A stretch of 64,000 bases of DNA from Calothrix sp. NIES-2098 (GCA_002368175.1 AP018172.1:7815001-7879000), one strand, 5' to 3'; shown: positions 17,632 through 27,174, numbered from the stretch's first letter. Translations and numbers: made by a program. The notes: generated from the sequence alone by a model not told the origin.

Positions 17632-19050
17632 TTATGCTCGTTTTCTATTCCAAGGGCCCCAAATCGCACAGGTAATTCCAGGATCTTGGATATTAACAAA
17701 CATTGTGTGTCCATCGGGCGAGAAGCAAGCACCAGCAAATTCACTGCCGTTGATAGCATTTGTTGCAAACCGATACAGTTCACCGTTCTTGTCAACACCG
17801 ATAACGTATTCAGTATTGCTACCATCTTCACACAGAAAGAGATCCCCGAAAGGAGCCACAGTAATGTTATCAGGGAAATTTAATATGTTCTCAGCGGGAG
17901 ACTCCACGACTAAGGTAATAGTGTTGTCTTTGGGGTTATAAGCAAAAACCTGCCCTTGCCCAACATTGCCACCATTGGTACAGGTAAAGTAGATTAAACC
18001 GTTGCCATACCAAGCGCCTTCACCACGTGAGAAGATAGCTGCACCCTTAGCTTGTCCTTGACCCCGTGTGGAAGTAGCAAAACTATTGTCATTGGGGTCA
18101 ACATTATCGATCCGCACCCATCTAACAGGCAATGGTTGGTTTTTATATTGCAGAAAATTCGTCCGAGTATTAATTGCAGTTTGAGCATTAGTTGCAGGCG
18201 GTCTACCAGGAAGATCTATTACTAGCGCTTCTAGCACTCCAGTACCAGCAATGTTAGGATTCTGGAGGTCGCCATATTTAGTCGGACGGACATTAGGACG
18301 GAAGCGATAGAAGCAGCTACTGCCATCATCTTCAGTTTGATAGATGTAGCCAGTGTTTGGATCGACTGCAATGGCTTCATGGTTAAAGCGTCCCATAGCC
18401 ACAAGGGGAGTTGGAGCAGCCACTTGAATGTCTGATGTTGCTGGAACCTCAAAGTTATAGCCGTGCTTTTTGGTTGCACCACCCGTTCCAGGGAGAGTCA
18501 AATTCTCTTCACAGCTAATCCAGGTATCCCAAGGAGTTGGCCCGCCAGCGCAGTTGCGAATAGTCCCTGCTAGAGAAACAAATTGCTTTCTCACTCTACG
18601 ATTAGGGCCAACAACAACTGTGATTGTACCTCCCCCAATCTGGTCATACCGGGGTGAAGCTAAAAGCCCATTAGAACTAGGATTCAGTTCATGATTGCGC
18701 ACCAAAATTGTGGTGTTGTTAGGGCCAGCAAAGGCAGCCATACCATCATGATTACTTCGTACTATTCCTCCATCATCCATACTTTGGCCTGTATAGGATA
18801 TGGCGGTATAGTTAAAACCAGGAGGAAGTTCTAATAGGGGTTGGGTTCCTAAGTTAATTCCACCAAGCATAACATCAGCAAGTTCATCCGCATTTACGGG
18901 TAGCTTCGGCTCTAATGGGCCATAACCAATTCCTCCCGCCACTTGACCACGAGCTGCTCTGGCATACAAAGCTTCTAAAGGAGAAAGCATTGATACACCA
19001 ACAGCACTCGCACCAGCGAGCTTGAAAAAGTTACGTCTTGATAAGCTCAT
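17632..19050 (-). CDS. PhoX-family (DUF839) phosphatase, Tat-exported
   Basis: This 472-residue protein begins with a twin-arginine signal (MSLSRRNFFKLAG), so it should be exported folded. The body is a DUF839/PhoX beta propeller, a Ca/Fe-dependent alkaline phosphatase family: IVRSNHDGMAAFAG, TILVRNHELNPSS, WDTWISCEEN (with the Cys-Glu-Glu metal ligands), GRFNHEAIAVDPNTGYIYQT and FSPDGHTMFVNIQDPG. It probably frees phosphate from organic esters in the periplasm. Many cyanobacterial DUF839 proteins remain uncharacterised, so activity is inferred. No Pho box was recognised upstream. Confidence 0.88.
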   Translation of the reverse strand: MSLSRRNFFKLAGASAVGVSMLSPLEALYARAARGQVAGGIGYGPLEPKLPVNADELADVMLGGINLGTQPLLELPPGFNYTAISYTGQSMDDGGIVRSNHDGMAAFAGPNNTTILVRNHELNPSSNGLLASPRYDQIGGGTITVVVGPNRRVRKQFVSLAGTIRNCAGGPTPWDTWISCEENLTLPGTGGATKKHGYNFEVPATSDIQVAAPTPLVAMGRFNHEAIAVDPNTGYIYQTEDDGSSCFYRFRPNVRPTKYGDLQNPNIAGTGVLEALVIDLPGRPPATNAQTAINTRTNFLQYKNQPLPVRWVRIDNVDPNDNSFATSTRGQGQAKGAAIFSRGEGAWYGNGLIYFTCTNGGNVGQGQVFAYNPKDNTITLVVESPAENILNFPDNITVAPFGDLFLCEDGSNTEYVIGVDKNGELYRFATNAINGSEFAGACFSPDGHTMFVNIQDPGITCAIWGPWNRKRA

Positions 19051-19364
19051 CAGAATATTTTTTGAAAAACACCAGTAATCAAGAAAATAAAAATTGATTT
19101 TTAATAAATAAATAAGACATGGTTAAGACTTAGTACTAAGAGTAAAGAGCCTATGCGCTTATAAGCAGTTACTAACCGTCTAGTTAGAAAGTCTGAGACT
19201 TAAAATCAGCCTTATATTTTTTTCTGCCTGGATATAAAAACCTCATGGTTAAGTAGCAAAAATAACATGAAGAACAATCCTCTGTAAGTTCGGAGCCAGA
19301 AAGATCGAAGAGAAATGCGATCGCCAGATTTAGAATGATATCTACATCCACTTTTCGAGGCGAT

Positions 19365-20003
19365 ATGCTTTTAGAACTGCAACAAATTATCGTCAAACCA
19401 GGACAACAAATGTTGCTTAAAGATGTGAGTTGGCAGCAATTAGAAAATATTTTGGCAGAAATGGGAGAACACCGTGCTGCACGCATTTCCTATAGTCATG
19501 GCTGGTTAGAAATTATGGTGCCGCTACCCGAACACGAAAAAGATAAAGAATTGATTGGTGATTTAGTCAAAATCTTGTTAGAACAACTGCAAATTGATTT
19601 TGAACCTTTTGGTTCCACAACACTGAAAAATGAGCGAATGCGGCAAGCAGTAGAACCAGATACTTGTTTTTATATTCAAAATCAAGCTGCTATAATTGGC
19701 AAAAATCGGATTGATTTAACTGTAGATTCGCCACCAGATTTAGCGATTGAAATTGATATTACATCCCGTACTCGATTTGAAAATTATGAGCTTTTAGGAG
19801 TTCCTGAATTTTGGCGATATACACAACAAGGGTTAGAAATTAATTTGCTTCGAGAAGGAAAATATATCAAATCTCAATCTAGTCCTAATTTTCTTAGTAT
19901 CCCAATTATTGAATTAGTCAATGAATATGTTCGGCAGTGTTTAACGATTGGCAGAAGTCAAGCGATTCGTAATTTTAGAAATTGGGTGAAGAAGAATTTG
20001 TAG
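19365..20003 (+). CDS. Uma2-family (DUF820) putative endonuclease
   Basis: This is a second Uma2-type protein in the window, about 212 residues. Segments ARISYSHGWLEIMVPLPEH, the Asp in VEPDTCFYI, and PPDLAIEIDITSRTR follow the family pattern; the Asp and the Glu-x-Asp supply the predicted metal site. YELLGVPEFWRY is the usual post-core motif. The frame opens at an ATG at 19335, but the ATG at 19365 has a GAGG ribosome site and fits homologues better. It is convergent with the caspase gene, stops 58 bp apart. Low-GC codon use is like its neighbours. Confidence 0.85.
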   Translation: MLLELQQIIVKPGQQMLLKDVSWQQLENILAEMGEHRAARISYSHGWLEIMVPLPEHEKDKELIGDLVKILLEQLQIDFEPFGSTTLKNERMRQAVEPDTCFYIQNQAAIIGKNRIDLTVDSPPDLAIEIDITSRTRFENYELLGVPEFWRYTQQGLEINLLREGKYIKSQSSPNFLSIPIIELVNEYVRQCLTIGRSQAIRNFRNWVKKNL

Positions 20004-20061
20004 CTTATTGTTAATTTACCTTTGATTGCATAGTTTGAAGTAATAATACAACTCACCTTTA

Positions 20062-22587
20062 TTAAGGTTGAACAGGCACAAATTCATATTCATTTTTACC
20101 AGATTTTTGTTGAATTTTGACTAAAAATATAGGGTTATTAATGCGATCGCCATTTAGTGAAAACTGAATTTCTCCTGTCGCACCCTCGACTGAAAAATTT
20201 GGACTGTGCAGTACTTGTTGTAATCCGTCACGTGTACTATTTTGCTGCAAGCCAGCGATAATTGCTTTAGTTGCGTCATAAGCTGTAGCTGTTCGCCAGT
20301 TCACCGGCGCACGCCAAAGGGTTTGCGAATTTTGCAAAAAAGGATTATTAGGAAATGCTGTAGAATGCCAAGGCGTAGAGATGATCAATCCGTTGATACC
20401 TTTGCCTTCCTTTAATGTTTCTTCAGTGAACAGTGTAGGGCTACCAAATACAGTCAACTTCCCTTGGTTTGATTCTACTATTGCTAAACCTTCCTTTATT
20501 TTGTCTATATAAAGACCTAACACTAAGCCATTAGCACCACTACTTAAAGCTTTAGAAATAACATTACTAGGGTTAAAGTTACGAGCAGAAACATCACACT
20601 CTGTAGGATTAATCTGACCGCCCATCGCCTTGATAGCTTGAACAAACTCTCTGTTAAATGATTGATTATCTATTCCTTGGTAATCAACACAAATAAGAAA
20701 ATTAGTTTTTCCTACATTTTTAATAGCATAATTAGAAACCTTATTTGCTATAGATTTAACGCTAGGAACAGTTCGGAAAATATATTTGCCAACACTATCA
20801 AGATTTTGAGCATAGCTAGTAGGAGATACCATTACTAAGCCATCTTTTTGATATATTGGAGCTGCGGAGAGGGAAGCATTACTAGAATTATGTCCTACGA
20901 CAGCTAAAATGTTTTGATCTTTGACAAACTCAGAGGCAAGCAATGCAGCTTTACTTGGGTTGTTGTCATCATTAGCAATAGCGACTTCCAACGCTTTGCC
21001 ATTAATACCACTACTATTATTTACCTCATCCTGTACTTGAGCCACACCACGCAGCATTTCTTTTGCTACATTTGGGTTTGTACCAATCGGTACGCTCACA
21101 GCAATTTTGAGCCGTTCTCCTTTCTGACGAGCTTTAGTATTATTCAAGTAAATTAATGCTTCTGGGTCAGTAGGATTAGTTTTTCGATAAGCATCAAACT
21201 TTTCAATAGCAGTGTTACAATCACCTTTAGCAAATGCTTGAACTCCAGCTTCTTTATCAAGGTTTGTATCTTGTTTCAATAAAATTTCTTCACCCAAGCT
21301 AATTCTATCGACCATAATATACTCCTCTTTGACACAAGAATTTACTATAGGCTGAACTACAGGTTGAGGTTGATATCGAATATTAAATAAGTAGACTACA
21401 GCACCACCAAAAACTACTCCGATTACTCCAATAATGCACGCTCCTATGTAATATGAAAAATTCCTATTTTGGAAACGTGGAGGATGAACAACTACCGGAG
21501 ATGCGGTAAGTTGGTGTTCAGTAATTAAAGAAGCTTCGATTAGGGCTATATCTTCATCTCTGAGCCCTAAACGTTGCTGAACACGTTTCAAATTAGCGCG
21601 AGTTCTATCACTCGCAGGAAACCCATGTTTAATCTCGTCGCGGAAAGCTAGCTCATATTGCTGCAATTTTTTCTTTTTATCTTCTATAGGTGCTAAAACC
21701 TGAGTTTCAATTGCCGCAGCCTGTTCAGGTGTTAGTTTTAATGTCTCTTGTAAACCTACCAATGCAGCACGACCAGCAACAGAAATTTCACCGTTACCTC
21801 CCTCTACCCAATACTCAACTTCTCGACGATATGTGAGCATGGGATCATTACTTGGTGCTTTAGCAAGCTTAATTTTATAACCTTCTTTGATAGCGTATAT
21901 CTCCGGTTTCATAGCCGGAGTGCTTTCTTGCACTTTCTTGGTAGCATACTCATGCAATTCATCAACAGAGATAAAAGCATCTTGATCACGATCTGCTGCA
22001 CCAGTTTCTAGCCCCTCCACTATGTAGCGGGTGTAAGTTGAGTTATCTGTTCCTTGCTGTTCAAAAGAATACTGGGTTGAAGTCGAAGATGTGAGAATAG
22101 CCCGTCCTTCGCCACCCAATTGGTTTTTGACATCCACAAAACCATCATCTCTTGCTAACATCCCCTCAGCAAACGCACCACTAAAGCAACAATCAAGAAT
22201 CACTACCTCACGTTTGGAGCGACTATTGCTCATGACTTCATGCACAAAGCTAGCTAGTACTGTTGTTGCCTTAATCGGTACTCCTCTATCTGTTTTGCGA
22301 GTATTGCGAGTAGCAAAGTAAAGTTTGCCGCTTTCATCTTTGATTCCGTGACCAGAGAAAAATAGCAAAACGAGGTCATCTCTTTGACGATCAGCAAACA
22401 AGATTTCAATAGCTTCCGCCATCTCATGTTGTTGAGGATTCAGCAGTACTTTTACATCATCAAAACCGCCAATCTCTGGATTCTGCAAAACTCGCTGCAT
22501 TGCCTCAACATCTTTTATTGTCGCTGGCAATGGGGTAAGACCAGGCTCATACTCACTGACTCCAATTAGCAGTGCTACTTTCACCAT
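20062..22587 (-). CDS. Caspase-like protease fused to TM helix and periplasmic binding domain
   Basis: This 841-residue fusion reads, in order: an N-terminal caspase-like (peptidase C14) domain, residues 1-240, with His80 in FFSGHGIKD and Cys134 in LDCCFSG as the catalytic pair; an EF-hand-like loop D199-E210 (DRDQDAFISVDE); a helical region at 250-355 of a type common in cyanobacterial signalling proteins; one membrane helix at about 378-402; a TPR-like unit at about 445-485; and a type-I periplasmic solute-binding domain (branched-chain amino-acid type) at 493-838. With the caspase inside and the binding domain outside, it would be a ligand-sensing protease. It lies 31 bp downstream of an EACC1-like gene. 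The ligand and targets are unknown. Confidence 0.88.
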   Translation of the reverse strand: MVKVALLIGVSEYEPGLTPLPATIKDVEAMQRVLQNPEIGGFDDVKVLLNPQQHEMAEAIEILFADRQRDDLVLLFFSGHGIKDESGKLYFATRNTRKTDRGVPIKATTVLASFVHEVMSNSRSKREVVILDCCFSGAFAEGMLARDDGFVDVKNQLGGEGRAILTSSTSTQYSFEQQGTDNSTYTRYIVEGLETGAADRDQDAFISVDELHEYATKKVQESTPAMKPEIYAIKEGYKIKLAKAPSNDPMLTYRREVEYWVEGGNGEISVAGRAALVGLQETLKLTPEQAAAIETQVLAPIEDKKKKLQQYELAFRDEIKHGFPASDRTRANLKRVQQRLGLRDEDIALIEASLITEHQLTASPVVVHPPRFQNRNFSYYIGACIIGVIGVVFGGAVVYLFNIRYQPQPVVQPIVNSCVKEEYIMVDRISLGEEILLKQDTNLDKEAGVQAFAKGDCNTAIEKFDAYRKTNPTDPEALIYLNNTKARQKGERLKIAVSVPIGTNPNVAKEMLRGVAQVQDEVNNSSGINGKALEVAIANDDNNPSKAALLASEFVKDQNILAVVGHNSSNASLSAAPIYQKDGLVMVSPTSYAQNLDSVGKYIFRTVPSVKSIANKVSNYAIKNVGKTNFLICVDYQGIDNQSFNREFVQAIKAMGGQINPTECDVSARNFNPSNVISKALSSGANGLVLGLYIDKIKEGLAIVESNQGKLTVFGSPTLFTEETLKEGKGINGLIISTPWHSTAFPNNPFLQNSQTLWRAPVNWRTATAYDATKAIIAGLQQNSTRDGLQQVLHSPNFSVEGATGEIQFSLNGDRINNPIFLVKIQQKSGKNEYEFVPVQP

Positions 22588-22617
22588 CTCGTTATTGTTC
22601 CTTACTGCTGGAATTAC

Positions 22618-22995
22618 TTAGTTACCTGCGACAAACTTTTGCGCTTGTTCAATGACTGCGGTTAACTCTTGCTGGCTGTTAGCTTTAACTTTTAGCTTTT
22701 TCCCGTTGGCTTCTACTTCCAATTCAATTGGTTTGTTACCCAGGCGATCGCGCAAAAATCCCAAAACTTTCTTAAAATTGGCTAGGCTTACCTCAGTCTG
22801 CAAAACTCCTACCAGAAAACCTCCAACAGACTTTGCTCCTTGGGGTGTTTTTGTCACTGCTACGAGTTCTGCACTTTCTACATCTAAGTCTTTTATCTCT
22901 CGCAGGAAATTTCGCGTTTCTCGCTCCTGCTCTTCTGCATCTAAGTCGGGATTGGGAAGAGCGATCGTCAGTTTGACGTTAGATTCAGAACTCAT
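22618..22995 (-). CDS. EACC1-like effector-associated protein
   Basis: This 125-residue protein resembles the 'effector-associated constant component 1' family described by comparative genomics in bacterial conflict systems, where it sits beside trypsin-, caspase- or ATPase-type effectors. Features are LTIALPNPDLDAEEQERETR, FLREIKDLDVESAELV, GAKSVGGFLVGVLQTEVSL and an ELEVEANGKKLKVKA strand-turn-strand near the C terminus. An AAGGA ribosome site precedes the ATG. It is the first gene of an apparent two-gene operon with the caspase fusion. The family name is from memory of motifs, not a search. Confidence 0.72.
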   Translation of the reverse strand: MSSESNVKLTIALPNPDLDAEEQERETRNFLREIKDLDVESAELVAVTKTPQGAKSVGGFLVGVLQTEVSLANFKKVLGFLRDRLGNKPIELEVEANGKKLKVKANSQQELTAVIEQAQKFVAGN

Positions 22996-23165
22996 TTTGT
23001 ATCCTTTCAGGTTTTAAGCAATTGACTGTCAGCAGTGATTTACACAATATTTATATTGAAACCACATCTTCTATGTAAATTTCCTGAAAATTTTCTCATA
23101 TTTTTACAAATATTTTTTATTTTTAGGTAAAAATCGGTAGAAACAGCAGTTATTCGCCCTTCCCT

Positions 23166-23948
23166 CTAACTCGAAGCACTGGTATAAAAACGCAACGCAA
23201 ACCGCCAAAAGCAAGTAGAAATAAAAAATAACCCTAATGCTAATCCCACTGCACCTATTAGCCAAGTAATTTGTCCGCGACCCAGCATAGCTTCTGCTGG
23301 CACAGTAGTTAAAAAAGCTACGGGTACTACGAATGTAAAGAAAAAGCGGTAAGCAGCAGGGTAAGCTGCGATCGGATATCTTCCTGCTTCCAATAAACCT
23401 CGTAATACTTCAGTAACGTTGTATATTTTCACAAACCAGATGCTAGTGGCACCTAGCATAAACCACAAGCTATAAAGAATTACCAAACCCAACAATAAGG
23501 GTACTGCACTGACTAGATAGTTGTTGAGAGTTAAACCAAGGCGCGTACCTGCATAACCAATAATCGCACTACCAAAAACTAAATCGGGTAGTCCCCAAGG
23601 CGACAGGGTATGAGTAGAAAGCCAAAACTGACTGCGGATAGGTTTGAGCAGCACAAAGTCTAAAGTACCTTCTTGCACGTGGCGGACAATGCTATTTAGG
23701 TTCGGAGCTAGAAATGTAGAAGAAAAACCTTGTAGCAGAGTAAAAATACCCAGTACAACTAAAGCGGCGTTCCATGACCAGCCAGCAAAAGTGTAGCCAG
23801 TACGGTAAAACAAGAATAGCCCAAACAGGCTACCCGCCAGATTACCTAAGCTAGTGATGGTAGCGACGATAAAGTTAACGCGATATTCCATCTCAGCTGC
23901 GATCGCAGTACTCCAAAATAGTTTTAAAACTTGCAAATATCTCTGCAT
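23166..23948 (-). CDS. ABC-2 type transporter permease (DUF990-like)
   Basis: This 260-residue membrane protein has six hydrophobic segments and the family features FIVATITSLGNLAGSLFGLF, VRHVQEGTLDFVLLKPI (the conserved Gly-x-Leu-Asp-x2-Leu-x-Lys-Pro) and RYPIAAYPAAYRFF. It is an export permease with no ATPase next to it. A paralogous permease (40170-40958) and an ATPase (41091-42080) about 17 kb away are the likely partners, since such systems usually use two different permeases with one ATPase. Confidence 0.88.
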   Translation of the reverse strand: MQRYLQVLKLFWSTAIAAEMEYRVNFIVATITSLGNLAGSLFGLFLFYRTGYTFAGWSWNAALVVLGIFTLLQGFSSTFLAPNLNSIVRHVQEGTLDFVLLKPIRSQFWLSTHTLSPWGLPDLVFGSAIIGYAGTRLGLTLNNYLVSAVPLLLGLVILYSLWFMLGATSIWFVKIYNVTEVLRGLLEAGRYPIAAYPAAYRFFFTFVVPVAFLTTVPAEAMLGRGQITWLIGAVGLALGLFFISTCFWRFALRFYTSASS

Positions 23949-24097
23949 CTTGCACCCTTAACCGAAAACCTACCGATTGCCATGAGTTTTTTGTAGAGTC
24001 AACAATATATTCACGTAATCTTAATATTATTTTGCATCACGAAAAATTGCCGAACGTTAAGATGTTGTATGTTTATGCTTAAAAGGTACGATATTCT

Positions 24098-24700
24098 ATG
24101 CATTTCGATTTACCGGCATTAATTAAATCACTCGGCTATTTCGGTGTATGGGGAATTATATTTGCTGAGTCTGGGTTATTAATTGGTTTTTTTCTGCCTG
24201 GCGATAGTTTATTATTTACTGCTGGATTTGTCGCTTCTCAGCAACTATTAAACATTTGGATTTTAATTATTGGTGCTTTTATCTGTGCAGTTCTCGGTGA
24301 TAATGTTGGTTACACTACTGGATATAGATTTGGCAGAAAATTATTTAGCAAAGAAGATTCATGGTTATTTCATAAAAAGCATATTTATAAAACCCAAAGT
24401 TTTTATCAAAAACATGGTAAAAAAACCATTGTTTTAGCACGTTTCGTACCGATTGTTAGGACTTTTGCACCTATCGTTGCAGGTATTGGTGCCATGCATT
24501 ATCGGACATTTATGTCTTATAACTTGATTGGTGGTTTCTTGTGGACATTTGGAATTACCTTTCTAGGATTTTTCTTAGGAAAATCTTTGCCAGCCGAACA
24601 AGTTGATAAATATCTATTACCGATTATTGGATTAATTATCGTGATTTCTTTGCTGCCATCGATTATTCATATAATTCAAGAAAATAGAGGCAATAAATAA
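24098..24700 (+). CDS. DedA-family membrane protein
   Basis: This 200-residue DedA (SNARE-associated/VTT domain) protein probably moves lipids or uses proton motive force for membrane homeostasis; members include undecaprenyl-phosphate flippases. FAESGLLIGFFLPGDSLLF near residue 22, GDNVGYTTGYRFGRKLF, and the conserved basic FYQKHGKKTIVLARFVPIVR segment define the family. Three or more hydrophobic segments follow. No partner gene is nearby. Confidence 0.93.
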   Translation: MHFDLPALIKSLGYFGVWGIIFAESGLLIGFFLPGDSLLFTAGFVASQQLLNIWILIIGAFICAVLGDNVGYTTGYRFGRKLFSKEDSWLFHKKHIYKTQSFYQKHGKKTIVLARFVPIVRTFAPIVAGIGAMHYRTFMSYNLIGGFLWTFGITFLGFFLGKSLPAEQVDKYLLPIIGLIIVISLLPSIIHIIQENRGNK

Positions 24701-25272
24701 TCAAATTACTTTCGATGCTTACCTGAGCTAGGTATAAGAGACTTTCAAATCAAAGAAACGATCCCATTGTTATAAATCTATAGGAGTCTCGGAAGACAAG
24801 GGGAGCAATGGTAAATGAAAGGCTTGTTGAGCAAATATGCAGCTTAAATGCATTACAGCGGATTTTGGTGAGACTCCCTTAGCAAATTGGAATTTTCATA
24901 CATTCTCTAATGCTTCTAGTAGAAGAGATAGTTAATGAGAAATGCATATACTGCAATTACCAAGCAATAGTTTGACAAGCTTCTAGTAAAAGACCTGCTA
25001 GAAGCTTTTTCTTAATTCCTGAGTGGCATCTATCTATAGATATATAAATCCGATTTTATTGCAGAAATTACTCATAGCACAAGAGAACTGGTCACAGGCA
25101 ATAAGGGAAATTTAAGTATATAAATTTTGTAAAGGTTTAATAGTAGTCTTATATACCAGTAATTTATATATTCCTCAAGGTATTCAATAATTAGTTCTGT
25201 TGATAGATTGGCTGCTTCTAGCATGACTGTTACTATTTTTTTCAGTAAAAACCTTTAATAAACAGTGAACTT
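24701..25272. other. 572-bp spacer with RNA-like elements
   Basis: No protein gene above 30 codons is convincing. An 8-bp inverted repeat (GGAGTCTC 24783-24790 / GAGACTCC 24870-24877) encloses about 80 nt, and a strong plus-strand terminator sits at 24977-25013. A 24-codon frame at 24808 with a GGGGAG site is probably incidental. The segment may be a long 3' UTR of dedA or a separate small RNA. Confidence 0.45.
24977..25013 (+). terminator. Rho-independent terminator
   Basis: AAGCTTCTAG (24977-24986) and CTAGAAGCTT (24998-25007) form a perfect 10-bp stem with an 11-nt loop, followed by tttttctt. It lies 277 bp beyond dedA, far for a simple gene end. Confidence 0.75.
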
Positions 25273-25545
25273 ATGAACATTATTGCTTGGATTGTTTTAG
25301 GTCTGATTGCTGGTGCTATTGCTAAAGCCATTTATCCTGGCCGTCAAGGCGGTGGCATTCTGGCAACAATCATCTTAGGGATCATCGGTGCATTTATTGG
25401 CGGTAGCCTGGGCATATTATTCACTACAGGTAGATTAGCTTTAGCAGCTCCTACTCTGAGTATTCCTGGGATCTTTGTGGCAGTTATTGGCGCGATTATT
25501 GCTGTCTTCTTGTGGAACTTACTAAACCGCCACAGCGCCGTGTAA
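25273..25545 (+). CDS. GlsB/YeaQ/YmgE-family membrane protein
   Basis: This 90-residue, Gly- and Ile-rich protein has three membrane helices. IAWIVLGLIAGAIAKAIYPG at the start and ATIILGIIGAFIGGSLG in the middle are the transglycosylase-associated (YeaQ/YmgE) family signature. Members are stress-linked small membrane proteins without known biochemical activity. A terminator follows at 25630, so it is probably a single-gene transcript. Confidence 0.93.
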   Translation: MNIIAWIVLGLIAGAIAKAIYPGRQGGGILATIILGIIGAFIGGSLGILFTTGRLALAAPTLSIPGIFVAVIGAIIAVFLWNLLNRHSAV

Positions 25546-26118
25546 AAATCAGGTTGCGGACGAATGATTGTAGAAATCTGCAAATCTGTTTAATTATTTT
25601 TGAATCTTTCTTGAGTCAAACTGAAACAGTAGCGCTTACCTAGTATTGCAGGTAGCGCTATTATTTTTTTGTGCAAATCGCTTCAAGGATGAGACACAGA
25701 ACAGCCTTAAGAAGAACTCTCATAGGATATGCCTTGCGATCGCACTTTTAATTTAAATTCATCTAGCAAGAATTTAACGAGCGTTCTCACCTCAGTTTAA
25801 AGGCATAAAGATGAATTTGTAGGCTATGATATTTTGTAAAAAATTACACTTTATTATAGAAAGTATTTTTACTTATTAGGTTTTGTTTATTGCTCTAGCG
25901 ACAGGGTAGCAGCTAGTGTAAACCTCTGTAGTCAAGGAGATTCCGTAAAATCATCTATTTATGCAATGCCTTTTTTTCTTTTGGCAACGGATAACTTAAT
26001 TTACAATCTATTGTGATCTGACCTACAGGAACAAAAATCTCAGCTACTATTCAAACAGCCAGGATTGCAAAAGGGAAACGCGAACGGAACTCATAAATGA
26101 AGTGTAAGGAGTGTTAAA
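25546..26118. other. 573-bp spacer after the YeaQ-like gene
   Basis: Apart from the terminator at 25630-25670 and a HIP1-type site (gcgatcgcac near 25738), nothing gene-like is seen. The right part must contain the promoter of the deacetylase gene at 26119. Confidence 0.45.
25630..25670 (+). terminator. Rho-independent terminator of the YeaQ-like gene
   Basis: TAGCGC-T-TACCT (25630-25641) pairs with AGGTAGCGCTA (25650-25660) with one bulged T and an 8-nt loop; ttattttttt follows. It lies about 85 bp after the stop codon. Confidence 0.8.
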
Positions 26119-27021
26119 GTGACTGCCCAGAGGATATCGCAAGTTTTACAAGCAGTAATCATTATAGTTGTGATTGCTACAGGGGGTTTAAGTCTGACTT
26201 TGCTAAAGGGTGGGCTACTCCATGAATTAGCAACTAACAAGCCAACTAATCACAATGTCAAAGGTGGGACTAAAAATTTAACATCTCAAAATACTGCACC
26301 CGCCAAAAATTTAATTGTAGAAGTGCCAAAGCCATTTCAGGGACAAACCATTTATCATGCAAATCTGAAGCCGAATGACAAACTAGTTGCTCTAACTTTT
26401 GATGATGGCCCGGGCCCGAAAAATACCGCACAGGTACTAGAGATTTTAAAGAAAAATCATATTAAAGCTACGTTTTTTTTTCTTGGGGAAATGGTGCAAA
26501 CTTATCCCCAAATCGCCAAACAAGTCGTAGCTGATGGTCATGCCCTTGGTAATCATACCTGGCATCATTGGTATCGTCAGATGGATACAGCTACGGCGGC
26601 TAGTGAAATCGATCGCACAGCAGATATTATCTATAAAACTACAGGAGTCAAAACCGCATTGTTCCGTCCTCCTGGAGGATACCTGCATAATGGATTAGCT
26701 GACTACGCCAAAAGTCAGAATTACGCTGTCATGATGTGGTCAAGTCTTACAGGGGATGCTGACCGTCATGTACCACAGGTGCCAGGAATGATCAAAAATG
26801 TAGTTAATAATGCCAAACCAGGCTCAATTGTGTTGATGCACGATGGTGGTGGTAATCATTCTCGGACTGTGAAAGCTTTACCAGGAATTATTGCTGGTCT
26901 GAAAGCTAAAGGTTATAAATGCGTGACAGTATCGGAACTGCTAGAAATGCAAGCTAAAGAAGAAGCAACAGCAATCAAACCTTCACCTGCGGTGACAAAG
27001 GATGAACAAGTAAAGCACTAA
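26119..27021 (+). CDS. Polysaccharide deacetylase (NodB homology)
   Basis: This 300-residue CE4 enzyme has an N-terminal membrane anchor or signal (residues 8-30), so it acts outside the cytoplasm, probably on peptidoglycan or another N-acetylated glycan. Motif 1 is TFDDGP with Asp95/Asp96, motif 2 is HALGNHTWHH with metal ligands His146 and His150, motif 3 is RPPGG at 183-187, and the late VLMHDGGG carries the catalytic His. The start is GTG with a TAAGGA ribosome site 8 bp upstream. Confidence 0.93.
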   Translation: MTAQRISQVLQAVIIIVVIATGGLSLTLLKGGLLHELATNKPTNHNVKGGTKNLTSQNTAPAKNLIVEVPKPFQGQTIYHANLKPNDKLVALTFDDGPGPKNTAQVLEILKKNHIKATFFFLGEMVQTYPQIAKQVVADGHALGNHTWHHWYRQMDTATAASEIDRTADIIYKTTGVKTALFRPPGGYLHNGLADYAKSQNYAVMMWSSLTGDADRHVPQVPGMIKNVVNNAKPGSIVLMHDGGGNHSRTVKALPGIIAGLKAKGYKCVTVSELLEMQAKEEATAIKPSPAVTKDEQVKH

Positions 27022-27142
27022 GTAGCGAATAGCTTGGTAAATACTCTACGTTAACCTTTGTGTTTTTCTGCGTTTAAAAACGTTACGAACTTATGCCAAG
27101 CGGTAATAATACCATTTCACATTAATCATGATACAAATACAT

Positions 27143-27174
27143 CGGTAAGGGCATGGCAATGCGATGCCCCTACG
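27143..27174. repeat. Palindromic dispersed-repeat-like element
   Basis: GTAAGGGCAT and ATGCCCCTAC form a 10-bp stem with one G-T mismatch around ggcaatgcg. This type of palindrome occurs in many copies in Nostocales spacers; here only one copy is seen. Confidence 0.5.

Noticed and set aside
24808..24882. 24-codon frame with a GGGGAG ribosome-like site
   Set aside because: Too short and within a likely structured RNA; no recognisable product.
27080..27095. NtcA site upstream of the ureide genes (GTA-N8-TAC)
   Set aside because: The only near match in the gap (gtaaatactctac, near 27032) has a 7-bp spacing instead of 8.
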